From Haematospirillum sp. H1815 (GTDB taxonomy: Bacteria > Pseudomonadota > Alphaproteobacteria > Rhodospirillales > Rhodospirillaceae): a stretch of 64,000 nucleotides of DNA. The notes under the pieces are model-generated. The model was not told the DNA's origin. It worked only from the letters and a program-made list of their open reading frames with translations, and did not search any database. Each line of letters opens with the position of its first letter. Within the stretch, counting starts at the first letter, position 1. The stretch lies in assembly GCF_012102705.1 (NCBI RefSeq), contig NZ_JAAVTA010000005.1, positions 1 to 64,000 of the forward strand, read 5' to 3'. The position numbers were made by a program, and so were the translations under genes. Shown here piece by piece: positions 1 through 8,484 of the stretch.

Positions 1-1
1 C

Positions 2-721
2 GTGGATGACAAGGCCGCAACCGTAAAGGCCGACCTGGAGCAAGCCTTCGCCGCCGCCGATGCCGCACTCAAGGCACAGATCGAGGGCACAATCACCCAA
101 ACCGCAAAAAACATAAAAGAGCAGGTGAGCGCGGCCACCGAAAACACCCCTGGCCTCGTCCGTTTGGCGACGGCGGATGAAGTCAAGGCCGGAGCGGATA
201 CGGAAAAGGCCGTCACCCCTGCGGCACTGGCCCAGGCTTTTCCGGCCCCGGTAGGCAGCGTGATCATGCATGCCGGGCGGACACCCCCGCCATCTTACCT
301 TGTATGCGATGGACAAAAATTGTCACGAACAGACTATGCACAACTGTTCGCAGTGATCGGAACCACGTTCGGAAGTGGTAACGGCCGGACAACCTTCTCC
401 CTGCCAGACCTCCGCGGTGAATTCCTGCGCGGTTGGGATGGAGGAAGAGGTGCCGATCCGGGGCGGACGTTCGGAAGCTGGCAGAAAGGCTCATTGATCG
501 CCGGGAATGAGAACACTGATGTACAGGTGCATGCATTCGAAGCCGTATCTCGAAGCCGGGATGGCTTGGGATGGGACAGGCCCAGCATATCCCATTACTC
601 GGGTCGGTCTACCTACGCCCATACAAACATCGTGCAAGCAGGCGGGCTTTATACCGAAGACCACTACGGCGTCACCCGCCCCCGCAACGTCGCCCTCCTC
701 CCCTGTATCCGCTATCAATGA
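2..721 (+). CDS. Phage tail collar/fibre protein (5' partial)
   Basis: The reading frame is open from the window edge, so the true start probably lies outside. The N-terminal 75 residues are Ala/Lys-rich and helical, as in tail-fibre shafts. From about residue 80 there is a phage tail-collar type domain, seen as PVGSVIMHAG, then YLVCDGQ, FGSGNGRTTFSLPDLRGEFLRGWD, split here only by ordinary spacing in the family. The protein ends in a short variable tip that closes with LLPCIRYQ, a usual ending for these fibres. Such proteins form the distal receptor-binding fibre of a myovirus or siphovirus tail. Its stop codon overlaps the start of the next gene (ATGA), the usual pairing of fibre and fibre assembly genes. 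It marks the edge of a prophage or a remnant. Confidence 0.8.
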   Translation: MDDKAATVKADLEQAFAAADAALKAQIEGTITQTAKNIKEQVSAATENTPGLVRLATADEVKAGADTEKAVTPAALAQAFPAPVGSVIMHAGRTPPPSYLVCDGQKLSRTDYAQLFAVIGTTFGSGNGRTTFSLPDLRGEFLRGWDGGRGADPGRTFGSWQKGSLIAGNENTDVQVHAFEAVSRSRDGLGWDRPSISHYSGRSTYAHTNIVQAGGLYTEDHYGVTRPRNVALLPCIRYQ

Positions 722-1167
722 GGTTTATGATGCCTTACACAATCTATCGCACAATCGATAACATTTATGTTGGTGAAGATATTCTTGATGACAGCCATCG
801 TGATCCACGTTCACCCGATAACTGGCTGATCCCCGCCGGGTGCGTCACCGTCCCGCCGCCTGCCCTTGCCGATGGCGAACAGGCCCGCTGGGATCAGGAT
901 GCCTGGGTGGTTGAGATCGCACCGAAAGAAGAAAAATACACTCCCAACCTCACCAGCATGGTACAATCCATGGCTTGGGGCCTGTTGTGCAGGACTGACT
1001 GGTACATTATCCGCCAGATGGAAACCGGCAAAGCTGTCCCTGAGTCTGTAACCACGCTCCGCGCTGCCATTCGTGCCAGCTATGACAACATAGTGGCTAT
1101 GGATCCCATCCCCGACGATTACTACGCCGATAAATACTGGCCACAGCAACCGCCGGACTGGCATTAA
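718..1167 (+). CDS. Tail fibre assembly (Tfa-like) protein
   Basis: A 149-residue protein starting MRFMMPYTIYRT, with its ATG overlapping the stop of the fibre gene by four bases. I chose this start because of the overlap; the frame stays open upstream but only inside the fibre gene. A proline-rich segment (IPAGCVTVPPPALADGEQARWDQDAWV) resembles the central part of tail fibre assembly chaperones, which help fold or trimerise the fibre. The C-terminal half, with TDWYIIRQMETG and RAAIRASYDNI, matches the pattern in these proteins where a pre-tail segment describes residues being converted or removed. Position after the fibre gene is the main support; the family assignment is by pattern only. 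Confidence 0.65.
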   Translation: MRFMMPYTIYRTIDNIYVGEDILDDSHRDPRSPDNWLIPAGCVTVPPPALADGEQARWDQDAWVVEIAPKEEKYTPNLTSMVQSMAWGLLCRTDWYIIRQMETGKAVPESVTTLRAAIRASYDNIVAMDPIPDDYYADKYWPQQPPDWH

Positions 1168-1482
1168 CGCGACAGACCGTTACAAGAGCACCTGAACACA
1201 TGATCAAGCAGGACCGCCTTCCCGTAAGGTGGCCCTGTTTCTTCGTCTGCATCTGAAAAGACAAAACATATTTTTGAAAACTTTATGACGAACTTAAGCC
1301 ATTTTTCTATATAATAAACAATGTACTGGTCTCTTGTTACAAATGGCAGGAACACTCGTTATTTTATGCCTTGAAAAACAAGATCAGAAACACAGGCAAG
1401 GGTGCATCAGAAAGAGGCAGCCCTGCGCCGCATACACGAAACGCTGCATAGCATTTTATTATTTATTGCAAGGAAATCTTAC
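1168..1482. other. AT-rich intergenic spacer
   Basis: 315 bases without a convincing gene. The left part holds an imperfect hairpin (1211-1235, followed by a T-rich stretch), a possible terminator for the phage tail genes. From about 1260 the sequence turns very AT-rich and contains TATAAT at 1310-1315 without a good -35 element at the normal distance. It may hold the promoter of the downstream amidase gene. Confidence 0.5.
1211..1240 (+). terminator. Possible terminator of phage tail genes
   Basis: The arms GGACCGCCTT (1211-1220) and AAGGTGGCCC (1226-1235) pair with one mismatch and one G-T pair around a five-base loop, followed by TGTTTCTTC. The T tract is interrupted, so efficiency is uncertain. 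Confidence 0.35.
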
Positions 1483-2253
1483 ATGTATCCCATAGATTAT
1501 AACTCCTACCGCTCTGTTGCGGGATTCAATCGCCGGGTCCGTTTTCTGGTCATGCATTATACGGCTATTGATTTTGCCGCATCAGCGCGCGCATTGACTG
1601 GCAAAAATGTCAGCGCACACTACTTGGTCCCCGATCCGACTGATCCGACATACAAGGCTGCCGGCTTCAACGATATGCGAATCTTCAATCTGGTGGACGA
1701 GAAGGAACGCGCTTGGCACGCCGGGCGCAGTGCGTGGGCAGGACGCTCCAACCTGAATGACACCGCTATCGGGATTGAAATCGTCAACCTTGCCAGTGAC
1801 AGCGGCGGGCAGTTCACATTCCCACCTTACAACCCGGAGCAGGTTGAAGCTGTCAAGCAGCTGGCCCTGAACATCCTGGAACGCTATCCGGATATCACCC
1901 CGACCAATGTGATTGGCCATTCTGACATTGCACCGGGACGAAAGAGCGACCCCGGCGCAGCCTTCCCCTGGGAAGCCCTGTATCAGAGCGGCATAGGCGC
2001 TTGGTACAACGACGAAACCAAGCAGAAGTATATGGCACAGTTTACGGCAGGAGGAATACCGGACCGGAACAGTGTGATTGGCAAATTCAAGAAGTATGGC
2101 TACGACACGTCTGAAGCCGGTACAGACAGTGGTTTCCGCAACCTGGTGCGCAGCCTGCAACTGCATTTCCGTCAAAGCAATTATGACGGGGCATTGGATG
2201 TTGAAACCGCAGCAATCCTGTATGCTTTGGTCGACAAGTACTTTCCAGCCTGA
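1483..2253 (+). CDS. N-acetylmuramoyl-L-alanine amidase (Amidase_2/AmiD type)
   Basis: A 256-residue peptidoglycan amidase that cleaves the bond between MurNAc and L-alanine. The Amidase_2 fold spans about residues 15-175: VMHYT gives the first zinc histidine, IGIEIVN the acidic active-site segment, and GHSDIAPGRKSDPG the second histidine and the aspartate ligand. The last 70 residues (SVIGKFKKYGYD onwards) resemble a small peptidoglycan-binding domain, as in AmiD. I chose ATG 1483 because AAGGAAAT lies just ahead of it; a GTG at 1402 would add 27 residues but has no good ribosome site. No signal peptide or lipobox is seen, unlike E. coli AmiD, so with phage tail genes upstream it may be a prophage endolysin or recycling enzyme. 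Confidence 0.85.
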   Translation: MYPIDYNSYRSVAGFNRRVRFLVMHYTAIDFAASARALTGKNVSAHYLVPDPTDPTYKAAGFNDMRIFNLVDEKERAWHAGRSAWAGRSNLNDTAIGIEIVNLASDSGGQFTFPPYNPEQVEAVKQLALNILERYPDITPTNVIGHSDIAPGRKSDPGAAFPWEALYQSGIGAWYNDETKQKYMAQFTAGGIPDRNSVIGKFKKYGYDTSEAGTDSGFRNLVRSLQLHFRQSNYDGALDVETAAILYALVDKYFPA

Positions 2254-2276
2254 ATAAGGCACTGCCTACTGGTATG

Positions 2277-2310
2277 GAGGCCCCGATCCGCAAGGACGGG
2301 GCCTCTTTTT
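2277..2310 (+). terminator. Strong rho-independent terminator
   Basis: GAGGCCCC (2277-2284) pairs perfectly with GGGGCCTC (2298-2305) and is followed by TTTTT. The stem continues inward through G-C and TCC/GGA pairs, with one bulged A, to a GCAA tetraloop. It ends the amidase transcript. Confidence 0.9.
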
Positions 2311-2358
2311 ATCGAGAAACAACCCATCATAGAACACTATAGACAGAAATGATATACG

Positions 2359-2452
2359 TTGACAATTCAGAGAAGAAAACAAAATATGGAGTTAACATAA
2401 TAAAATAATAATAAATACAGTCGATTAACAGTTAACATACAATCACCTTAAC
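2359..2452 (+). promoter_or_regulatory. Promoter with TTAAC repeats before the XRE-methyltransferase gene
   Basis: TTGACA at 2359-2364 is followed after 17 bases by AAATAT (2382-2387), a plausible sigma-70 promoter. Downstream lie four TTAAC motifs: GTTAAC 2391, ATTAAC 2424, GTTAAC 2431 and CTTAAC 2447. They could be operator half-sites for the XRE domain encoded by the next gene. The promoter and repeats are seen directly; the regulator-operator link is inference. Confidence 0.4.
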
Positions 2453-2528
2453 AAGGAATCGTATGCACTTTTACATATAACGGAAGATCGAATGCTATTT
2501 TAACAACCCAACCAAAAGGAAATGTCCG

Positions 2529-4517
2529 GTGAATGAAGGATCTCCGTCGCCCGCAATCAGCGCTGCACTGGCCCGTAACCTGACCACCGCCCGGAACGAA
2601 CGAGGCATGACGCTTGGAGGTCTTGCCGAAAGTAGCGGTGTCGCAGATTCCATTCTTTCAGGCATTGAATGGGGCAAACAAACGCCTACGATCGAGCTTG
2701 TATCCCGCCTGGCCAATGCACTGGGGGTTTCCTTTGGATGTCTGTTACAGAGTACGGATCATCCAGTTGCTGTTTCCGAGAACGGCGTTCAGGTCACACT
2801 GATAGATCGTCAGGACACCCCGCGCATTATCGAAACATACCTTATGGACCTGTGCCCTTCTGCAACACGTTATGCCGGCGGGCATCCAGATGGTGTGGAA
2901 GAGCAGATAACCGTGCTGAGTGGCGTTCTGACTGCTGGCCCACGGGAGTCACCTTCACGCCTGATACCGGGCCAGAGTCTCCGCTTCCGCGCTGACGGCT
3001 CCCACATATATCGCTCCGGAAGCAATCCGGTACGAGCCTCGGTTACCGTTATCTATCCGGAACATAAACACGATGCTCCGACAGTTTTTGATGTCAGCCT
3101 GCCATGGCCGGATAACGGTGATGACTGGCGCATTGTCGGCAAGCTGCTTGAACGGGCCCATATCGAGGTACAGAACGGCGTAGACATGCGGCGGATTCTC
3201 TTTACAGGTTGCCCGCTTGATCAGGATGATGCCATCGAAAACCTGGAACAATACGTCCTTGAACACAGGAGAAAAAAGGGAAGCAATGCCTTGCAGGTTC
3301 ATGTTCTGCAACACCCTCTTCCGGGGTTATGCATATTATGGCGGGGGAAACGGTTGAGCCCCCTCAATAAGGACAACAGCCACACGGCATGGGACACAGC
3401 ATACCGTATGGCACAGATGGCAGCAGACAACACCGCCTTCCCTGCCCCTGATCCCATAACAAGAGCGGAGTTGATGCAGATTGCAGGAACAGGCCCAACC
3501 CTGCACGCTGCCTTGGCGGCAGAGGCACTGACCCTGCATGGTCTTCCCTCAACCCCATCCGGTATTTCGTGCAAGGATCCGGCTATCAGGTCAAGACCAC
3601 GGACAGGGGACGGCATCCTGTTTGAAGACCGGATTGATGTTGATGCATACGAAGCCTACGAACTGGTCCACCCCGCGTATGCCCGTCAGGTTCTGGCACT
3701 GGCCGGCGCTCTCCAGAGAGCAGGCGTTTCACCACGCGCCCGTCTTCTGGATATAGGAACTGGCCCGGGCCTGCCTTTGGAGATGCTGCTACAGCTGATG
3801 CCCGGTCTACAGGTTACAGCCCTTGATCCCAGCGAAACCGCTTTCCGGCATCTGCAAAAGCGCTTCTCGGGTCATCCCGGCGTTACCATGTTACAATGCG
3901 GCATTGACAGCTTTGAGAATACAGGGCCCGTCTTTGATGCCGCTATATCGGTGGGTGCGTCACACCATCTGGATACGGCCCTGTTCTTCCGCGCAACAGC
4001 CGATACACTGGCTGATGGTGCGTCGTTTGTTGTAAGCGATGAAATGATAGCCCCGTTCAGAACCATGGAGGAACGTCAGCTCAATCTGGTCGCGCATCAC
4101 CTTCACTATGTTGCTGACACACTAGTTCCAATTCCGTACGCTTTTCTGTCTCCGGAAGAAGCTGAGGTTGTCCGTGCATTCCGCAGGCACGTACCAGTCT
4201 GCTTGTCCTTGGCAACTGCGCGGCTATCTGGTGCTTTATCGTATGTACGGGATCTTTTCAGAATCGTAGACAAAATACCTCTTCCGGAACCAGTCAGTCA
4301 CCCGCTTATGGCTTTCTATCGCTTCCACATTCTGGAACTTCAGGCTCTGGTCGCAGGTCTTGACTACGAAGTTGAACAAAAAACATATGCACAGCGCCTT
4401 GTCGCACTTGCTGACGCAGAAGGCTTCAGCTGTGTCCATCATCAACGGCTGTACAAAACACAAGGGAACGGAGAATGGGACGCAGGAACACATCTCTTCA
4501 CATTCCACAAGCAATGA
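2529..4517 (+). CDS. XRE-cupin regulator fused to a SAM methyltransferase
   Basis: A 662-residue multidomain protein. Residues 10-65 form an XRE helix-turn-helix (ARNERGMTLGGLAESSGV, then ETG-like spacing to LVSRLANALGV). Residues 75-175 look like a cupin sensor (VEEQITVLSGVLTAGP, FRADGSHIY). A middle segment, 180-330, is not recognised. From about residue 400 a class I methyltransferase follows, with motif I LLDIGTGPG at 406-414, then ALDPS. XRE-cupin regulators often sit beside azlCD exporters and control them; here the regulator carries two extra domains. The start is GTG 2529, supported by AAAAGGA eight bases upstream. The stop overlaps the azlC start (ATGA), so the two are translationally coupled. 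The substrate of the methyltransferase is unknown. Confidence 0.75.
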   Translation: MNEGSPSPAISAALARNLTTARNERGMTLGGLAESSGVADSILSGIEWGKQTPTIELVSRLANALGVSFGCLLQSTDHPVAVSENGVQVTLIDRQDTPRIIETYLMDLCPSATRYAGGHPDGVEEQITVLSGVLTAGPRESPSRLIPGQSLRFRADGSHIYRSGSNPVRASVTVIYPEHKHDAPTVFDVSLPWPDNGDDWRIVGKLLERAHIEVQNGVDMRRILFTGCPLDQDDAIENLEQYVLEHRRKKGSNALQVHVLQHPLPGLCILWRGKRLSPLNKDNSHTAWDTAYRMAQMAADNTAFPAPDPITRAELMQIAGTGPTLHAALAAEALTLHGLPSTPSGISCKDPAIRSRPRTGDGILFEDRIDVDAYEAYELVHPAYARQVLALAGALQRAGVSPRARLLDIGTGPGLPLEMLLQLMPGLQVTALDPSETAFRHLQKRFSGHPGVTMLQCGIDSFENTGPVFDAAISVGASHHLDTALFFRATADTLADGASFVVSDEMIAPFRTMEERQLNLVAHHLHYVADTLVPIPYAFLSPEEAEVVRAFRRHVPVCLSLATARLSGALSYVRDLFRIVDKIPLPEPVSHPLMAFYRFHILELQALVAGLDYEVEQKTYAQRLVALADAEGFSCVHHQRLYKTQGNGEWDAGTHLFTFHKQ

Positions 4518-5197
4518 CGGGATATGATCACGCCTTGGTACGTGGAGGACGGGCCTCTCTTCCTGTTGTGGTTGGCTACCTGCCGGTTGCCATGGCTTTT
4601 GGTACGGCAGGAACAGCTGCGGGGATTGAACCAGTTGTCACAACCTGCATCTCTGCACTTGTTTTTGCAGGCGCGAGTCAATTTCTGATTCTGGCTGCCC
4701 TGACCTCGGGGGCATCCGTTGCACTTGTCATTGCGCTTTGCACCGCCCTTAATGCCCGCCACCTGTTATATGGATCAATACTGGCGCCCAGAATCCCTGC
4801 CAGTCACCGGACCCATATGCTGCTGGCTTTCGGCCTGACCGATGAAGTCTTTGCCACAGCAGTGAACGGTTCACGTCGTGTAGATGCTGAACTGCGCAGC
4901 CGATGGCTTGCCGGACTGACATTGGGATCCTACGCTGCATGGGTTGGCGGAACGGCTGCGGGGGCTTTTCTGGGAACTGCGCTGGAGTCCTTGGCGCCAT
5001 CGGTGGCGGAAGCAATGGGCTTTGCTCTTCCCGCTTTGTTTCTGGCCATTACAGTTTTGAATGTATCGCAGGATTCCGCAGGCCCCATGATGATATCAGC
5101 CGTGATCGCCGGTACGGCGGCCTGGCTGGATTACACAGCAGCAGGAATACTCTTGGGTACAGGGGCGGGTGCGTTAAGCACCTGGATAAAAAAATGA
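4514..5197 (+). CDS. azlC: AzlC family branched-chain amino acid exporter subunit
   Basis: A 227-residue inner-membrane protein with about six to seven hydrophobic segments. It has the AzlC pattern: PVVVGYLPVAMAFG near the N terminus, FAGASQFLILAAL, then LNARHLLYG. AzlC pairs with the small AzlD subunit to export branched-chain amino acids or their analogues. ATG 4514 overlaps the stop of the upstream regulator gene (ATGA), and the stop at 5195-5197 in turn overlaps the azlD start. These overlaps show a tightly coupled three-gene operon and support this start over an upstream in-frame ATG at 4475 that would lie inside the regulator gene. Confidence 0.9.
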   Translation: MTGYDHALVRGGRASLPVVVGYLPVAMAFGTAGTAAGIEPVVTTCISALVFAGASQFLILAALTSGASVALVIALCTALNARHLLYGSILAPRIPASHRTHMLLAFGLTDEVFATAVNGSRRVDAELRSRWLAGLTLGSYAAWVGGTAAGAFLGTALESLAPSVAEAMGFALPALFLAITVLNVSQDSAGPMMISAVIAGTAAWLDYTAAGILLGTGAGALSTWIKK

Positions 5198-5565
5198 ACT
5201 GGACCAACAATCAACTATGGCTTGCCATCGCCACCATTGCGGCCTTGACCTACGGCAGCAGGGCATTGCCGTTTATATGGCGCAACATTTCGATCTTACA
5301 GCCAACATCCCCTTTCGGACGGCGCCTACCTGTTCTTGGATCTGTCCTGTTGGCCGCGCTGGCTTCTGTTACCATTACACCCGCCTTCAAGAATACGATT
5401 GACGGAGAACAGCTCTGGATTTTTGTCTTCAGCATGGTCGTAACCTTCGCAACTGTCTTGCGATGGCGTGAGGCTGGGCTGGCTGTTCTGGCAGGTGTAC
5501 TTGCATTCCTTGCATGTTTGACAGTTCCTCTGAATGGGGAATCCTTATACAGCTTGTTGCCCTGA
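5194..5565 (+). CDS. azlD: AzlD family exporter small subunit
   Basis: A 123-residue membrane protein with three to four hydrophobic helices and the AzlD signature TYGSRALPF near residue 19. Length and topology fit the family. It is the partner of AzlC in amino acid export. The ATG overlaps the azlC stop by four bases. No clear terminator follows; the 265 bases up to the next gene hold only a leftward open frame of uncertain value. Confidence 0.9.
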   Translation: MNWTNNQLWLAIATIAALTYGSRALPFIWRNISILQPTSPFGRRLPVLGSVLLAALASVTITPAFKNTIDGEQLWIFVFSMVVTFATVLRWREAGLAVLAGVLAFLACLTVPLNGESLYSLLP

Positions 5566-5830
5566 ATTAAAGACCGCGCATGATACCAATGAACTCATAC
5601 GTGGAGATGTTGGGATCATGGATATCGCGGATGTACACGTGGATTCCATACAGAACGTACACGGCATAACCATACCACCCGAAAAAAGCGTTGCCACTAT
5701 ATCGCGGTGATATGCAAAGCATAAAATTTATAACTGTACATGTAATTTCAAGAGGCGTAGAGTCACAAAGCCTCATTTTACCTGTACCAAGAACAGGAAA
5801 AAGAGAGTACTGCCATTAATGGAGGAGAAA

Positions 5831-6091
5831 ATGGCACAACGCTATCTTCCAACAGCAGCCAAAATTGATGCCACAACCTATAGCGACTACAAAGCGCAGG
5901 CGGCATCTATAGGATCAGTATTTGATATTGAAAACCGCATTGTTCTGGATGGATATGATGTAGAGTCTGACAACTCTCTGCATGAGTTTTTCATCTATCC
6001 GGATGATATGAATGAAACGGCAGAGACCGTCCTTGTCGGCACTGCAGATTTCTCAGGCGCCAATATCTGTTGGCCTATTGATATACGATAA
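5831..6091 (+). CDS. Small protein of unknown function
   Basis: An 86-residue acidic protein beginning MAQRYLPTAAKIDATTY. I recognise no family. I chose ATG 5831 because GGAGGAG lies directly ahead (5821-5827); an ATG at 5819 would overlap that ribosome site. The sequence has no signal peptide and no membrane segment. Its C-terminal half has alternating hydrophobic residues (ETVLVGTADFSGANICWPIDI) that would suit a small beta fold. It stands alone between azlCD and the convergent phoB. Confidence 0.55.
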   Translation: MAQRYLPTAAKIDATTYSDYKAQAASIGSVFDIENRIVLDGYDVESDNSLHEFFIYPDDMNETAETVLVGTADFSGANICWPIDIR

Positions 6092-6115
6092 GACGATATC
6101 CAAAAAGATCATCCA

Positions 6116-6168
6116 CAGGGCACAGCATCGCCCACGATTCTGTTTTACAAGGATGCTGCTGTGTCCTG
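6116..6168. terminator. Hairpin between convergent transcripts
   Basis: CAGGGCACAGCATC (6116-6129) pairs imperfectly with GATGCTGCTGTGTCCTG (6152-6168) across a 22-base loop. It lies between the convergent small gene and phoB and probably blocks read-through, although no strong T tract follows on either strand. Confidence 0.4.
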
Positions 6169-6196
6169 TTCTTGAGCAGAGATGTCAGGGGAACAG

Positions 6197-6886
6197 TCAC
6201 TCACGCTCGTCAAGCGCATAACCGGCTGATCGCACCGTACGGATCAGATCGATTCCGTTACCCTTGTCCAGGGCCTTGCGTAAACGTCGAATGTGAACGT
6301 CTACTGTTCTGACCTCGACATGAATGTCTTGCCCCCATATCCGGTTCAGCAGCTCTTCGCGCGAGAACACACATCCGGGATTTTCCATCAAGAACCGCAA
6401 CAAACGAAATTCAGTCGGCCCCAGATGAACAGGCTGCCCTGATCGTTCCACCCGCAGTGAGACAAGGTCCATAACCACATCACCATACGACAAGGTATCG
6501 CGACTGCGAGCAGGTTGTGCCCGCCGTAAAAGCGCTTTGGTCCGTGCCAAAAGCTCGGGCACAGAGAATGGCTTGGTCAGATAATCATCTGCCCCCGTAT
6601 CAAGACCACGTATCTTGTCGGCCTCTTCCCCACGGGCCGTAATCATGATAACTGGAATATGTGCTGTTTCGGGGCGGCGACGCAGACGACGGCATACCTC
6701 CAGCCCCGATAGTCCAGGCAACATCCAGTCCAAAAGGACAAGATCAGGCAAGCCGGTACGAATAGCGGTCACAGCCTGCTCCCCATCATAGGCCTCGTCA
6801 ACGGCATACCCTTCCTTCTCAAGATTGTAGCGCAGCATGGTCACAAGAGAAGGTTCATCCTCGACAATCATAATCCGGAACTTCAT
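6197..6886 (-). CDS. phoB: Phosphate regulon response regulator PhoB
   Basis: A 229-residue OmpR/PhoB-type regulator. The receiver domain (1-120) has the acidic pocket VEDEP at residues 8-12, the phosphoacceptor Asp53 in LLDWMLPG, and the conserved lysine in YLTKPFS. The C-terminal winged helix contains LGPTEFRLLRFL and VDVHIRRLRKAL. PhoB binds PHO boxes and activates pst genes when phosphate is scarce; one such box lies ahead of pstS at 12482-12499. ATG 6886 is four bases after the phoU stop and gives the canonical MKFRIMIVEDE start; a GTG 18 codons upstream would run into phoU. The cognate kinase PhoR is not in this window. Confidence 0.96.
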   Translation of the reverse strand: MKFRIMIVEDEPSLVTMLRYNLEKEGYAVDEAYDGEQAVTAIRTGLPDLVLLDWMLPGLSGLEVCRRLRRRPETAHIPVIMITARGEEADKIRGLDTGADDYLTKPFSVPELLARTKALLRRAQPARSRDTLSYGDVVMDLVSLRVERSGQPVHLGPTEFRLLRFLMENPGCVFSREELLNRIWGQDIHVEVRTVDVHIRRLRKALDKGNGIDLIRTVRSAGYALDERE

Positions 6887-6890
6887 TGCC

Positions 6891-7631
6891 CTATGTGTCC
6901 CGGAAAGAACCAGAAGGCTGAACAGGAGCCATAAATTCACCAGCCTGATCGCCCTTGGGCCGCGACATGGGCAGTACGCGCCCCACAGTCAGAAAATGTA
7001 CGGTTTCAGCAATGTTCGTCGCATGGTCCCCAATCCGTTCTATATTCTTGGCGACAAACATAAGGTGCGTACACGCTGTTATATTGCGGGGATCCTCCAT
7101 CATCAGGGACACCAGCTCCCGGAACATGCTGGTATGAAGCTCGTCAACCTCCTGATCCCGGTGCCACACGCCCAAGGCTTTTTCGACGTCCCGCTCGACA
7201 TAGGCATCAAGAACTTCCTTGATAATTTCCTGCACCAAGCGCCCCATCAGGGGAATAGAAGCCAAAGCCGGAACAGGCGGCAGTTGGTTGATCACCAAGA
7301 CTCTCTTGGCAACATTAGCTGCATAATCCCCAATCCGTTCCAGGTCAGCTGAGATTTTCAGGGCGCTGACAATGGCCCTCAGGTCATCGGCCATGGGCTG
7401 GCGTAAAGCCAGAATACGCACTGCAAGCGCGTGGATATCCTGCTCCAAGGCATCAATACGATGATCTGCAACAATAATATCTGTCGCCGCCGGAGAATCA
7501 CGCCGAACAAGGGCTTGGACCGCCGCCGTAAGCTGCGCCTCGGCCATCCCACCCATCCGCAAAATAATATCGGATAATTGGTTCAGTTCGTCTTCAAAAG
7601 AGCGAACTGTATGCATCTCGGTACCGGACAT
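6891..7631 (-). CDS. phoU: Phosphate transport regulator PhoU
   Basis: A 246-residue all-helical protein with the two PhoU repeats. Each repeat shows the metal-binding pattern: DLERIGDYAANVAKR in the first and NIERIGDHATNIAE in the second. PhoU couples PstB and the PhoR kinase, so that signalling stops when phosphate is plentiful. Its position between pstB and phoB fits that role. I chose ATG 7631 (MSGTEMHTV), preceded by GGGGAAA; an ATG at 7673 would overlap the end of pstB by eight bases. The tail after residue 225 (SRPKGDQAGEF) is variable. Confidence 0.95.
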   Translation of the reverse strand: MSGTEMHTVRSFEDELNQLSDIILRMGGMAEAQLTAAVQALVRRDSPAATDIIVADHRIDALEQDIHALAVRILALRQPMADDLRAIVSALKISADLERIGDYAANVAKRVLVINQLPPVPALASIPLMGRLVQEIIKEVLDAYVERDVEKALGVWHRDQEVDELHTSMFRELVSLMMEDPRNITACTHLMFVAKNIERIGDHATNIAETVHFLTVGRVLPMSRPKGDQAGEFMAPVQPSGSFRDT

Positions 7632-7665
7632 AGCTGTTTCCCCGCGCTGTGGATACCGTGGTCTA

Positions 7666-8481
7666 TTAACCAAAGCGGCCTGTAATATAACCTTGCGTCA
7701 GCTTATGTACCGGATTGGTAAAGACCTGTTCGGTATCATTGCATTCAACCAAGGTACCCAGATGAAAGAAAGCCGTTCGCTGTGACACACGGGCAGCCTG
7801 TTGCATGGAATGAGTCACAATAACGATGGTAAAGTTCTCACGCAGCTCATCGATCAATTCCTCGATTTTCGCTGTCGCAATAGGATCCAAGGCCGAACAT
7901 GGCTCATCCATAAGGATCACTTCAGGACTGACTGCAATAGCGCGGGCAATACATAGGCGCTGCTGCTGCCCCCCCGACAACCCGGTTCCTGGCGAATCAA
8001 GGCGATCCTTGACTTCATTCAGCAGACCCGCACGCTCCAGACTGGCAAGCACAATTTCATCCAGCTCATCACGTGTTCCCGCCAACCCATGAATGCGTGG
8101 ACCATAGGCTACGTTCTCATATATTGATTTCGGGAAGGGATTGGGCTTCTGGAACACCATGCCAACACGGGCCCGCAGCTGCACGACATCAACACGACGA
8201 TCATAGACATCTTCACCGTCAAGGGTGATCAAACCCGACACCCTGCACCCATCAATCGTATCATTCATCCTGTTCAGGGTCCGCAGGAATGTTGATTTTC
8301 CGCAGCCAGAAGGACCAATAAAAGCAGTGACTTCGTTTTCACGGATATCAAGGCTCACCCCCTTGATGGCATGCTTGTCTCCATAAAAAACATGAGCATC
8401 ACGGGCCGCAACCTTGGCCACCTCCCCCTCCAAGGCCAGGGGAGAACCTGATGTTATATGGTTTTCAATCATGTCAGCCAT
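7666..8481 (-). CDS. pstB: Phosphate ABC transporter ATPase PstB
   Basis: A 271-residue ATPase that drives high-affinity phosphate uptake with PstA, PstC and PstS. Walker A is GPSGCGKST at residues 56-64. The PstB-specific Q-loop segment is [20 protein letters not shown], the signature is LSGGQQQR, and Walker B is VILMDEP followed by CSALDP, with the switch histidine in THSMQQA. The N-terminal 20 residues are an extension beyond the E. coli protein. It starts three bases after pstA and is followed by phoU. Confidence 0.97.
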   Translation of the reverse strand: MADMIENHITSGSPLALEGEVAKVAARDAHVFYGDKHAIKGVSLDIRENEVTAFIGPSGCGKSTFLRTLNRMNDTIDGCRVSGLITLDGEDVYDRRVDVVQLRARVGMVFQKPNPFPKSIYENVAYGPRIHGLAGTRDELDEIVLASLERAGLLNEVKDRLDSPGTGLSGGQQQRLCIARAIAVSPEVILMDEPCSALDPIATAKIEELIDELRENFTIVIVTHSMQQAARVSQRTAFFHLGTLVECNDTEQVFTNPVHKLTQGYITGRFG

Positions 8482-8484
8482 AAC

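Noticed and set aside
1402-1482. GTG 1402 as the amidase start
   Set aside because: It adds 27 residues with no family resemblance, whereas ATG 1483 has a clear ribosome site.
5567-5776. Leftward 69-codon frame beside azlD
   Set aside because: No ribosome site, no recognised family and cysteine/aromatic-rich composition; it may be chance in a 265-base spacer.
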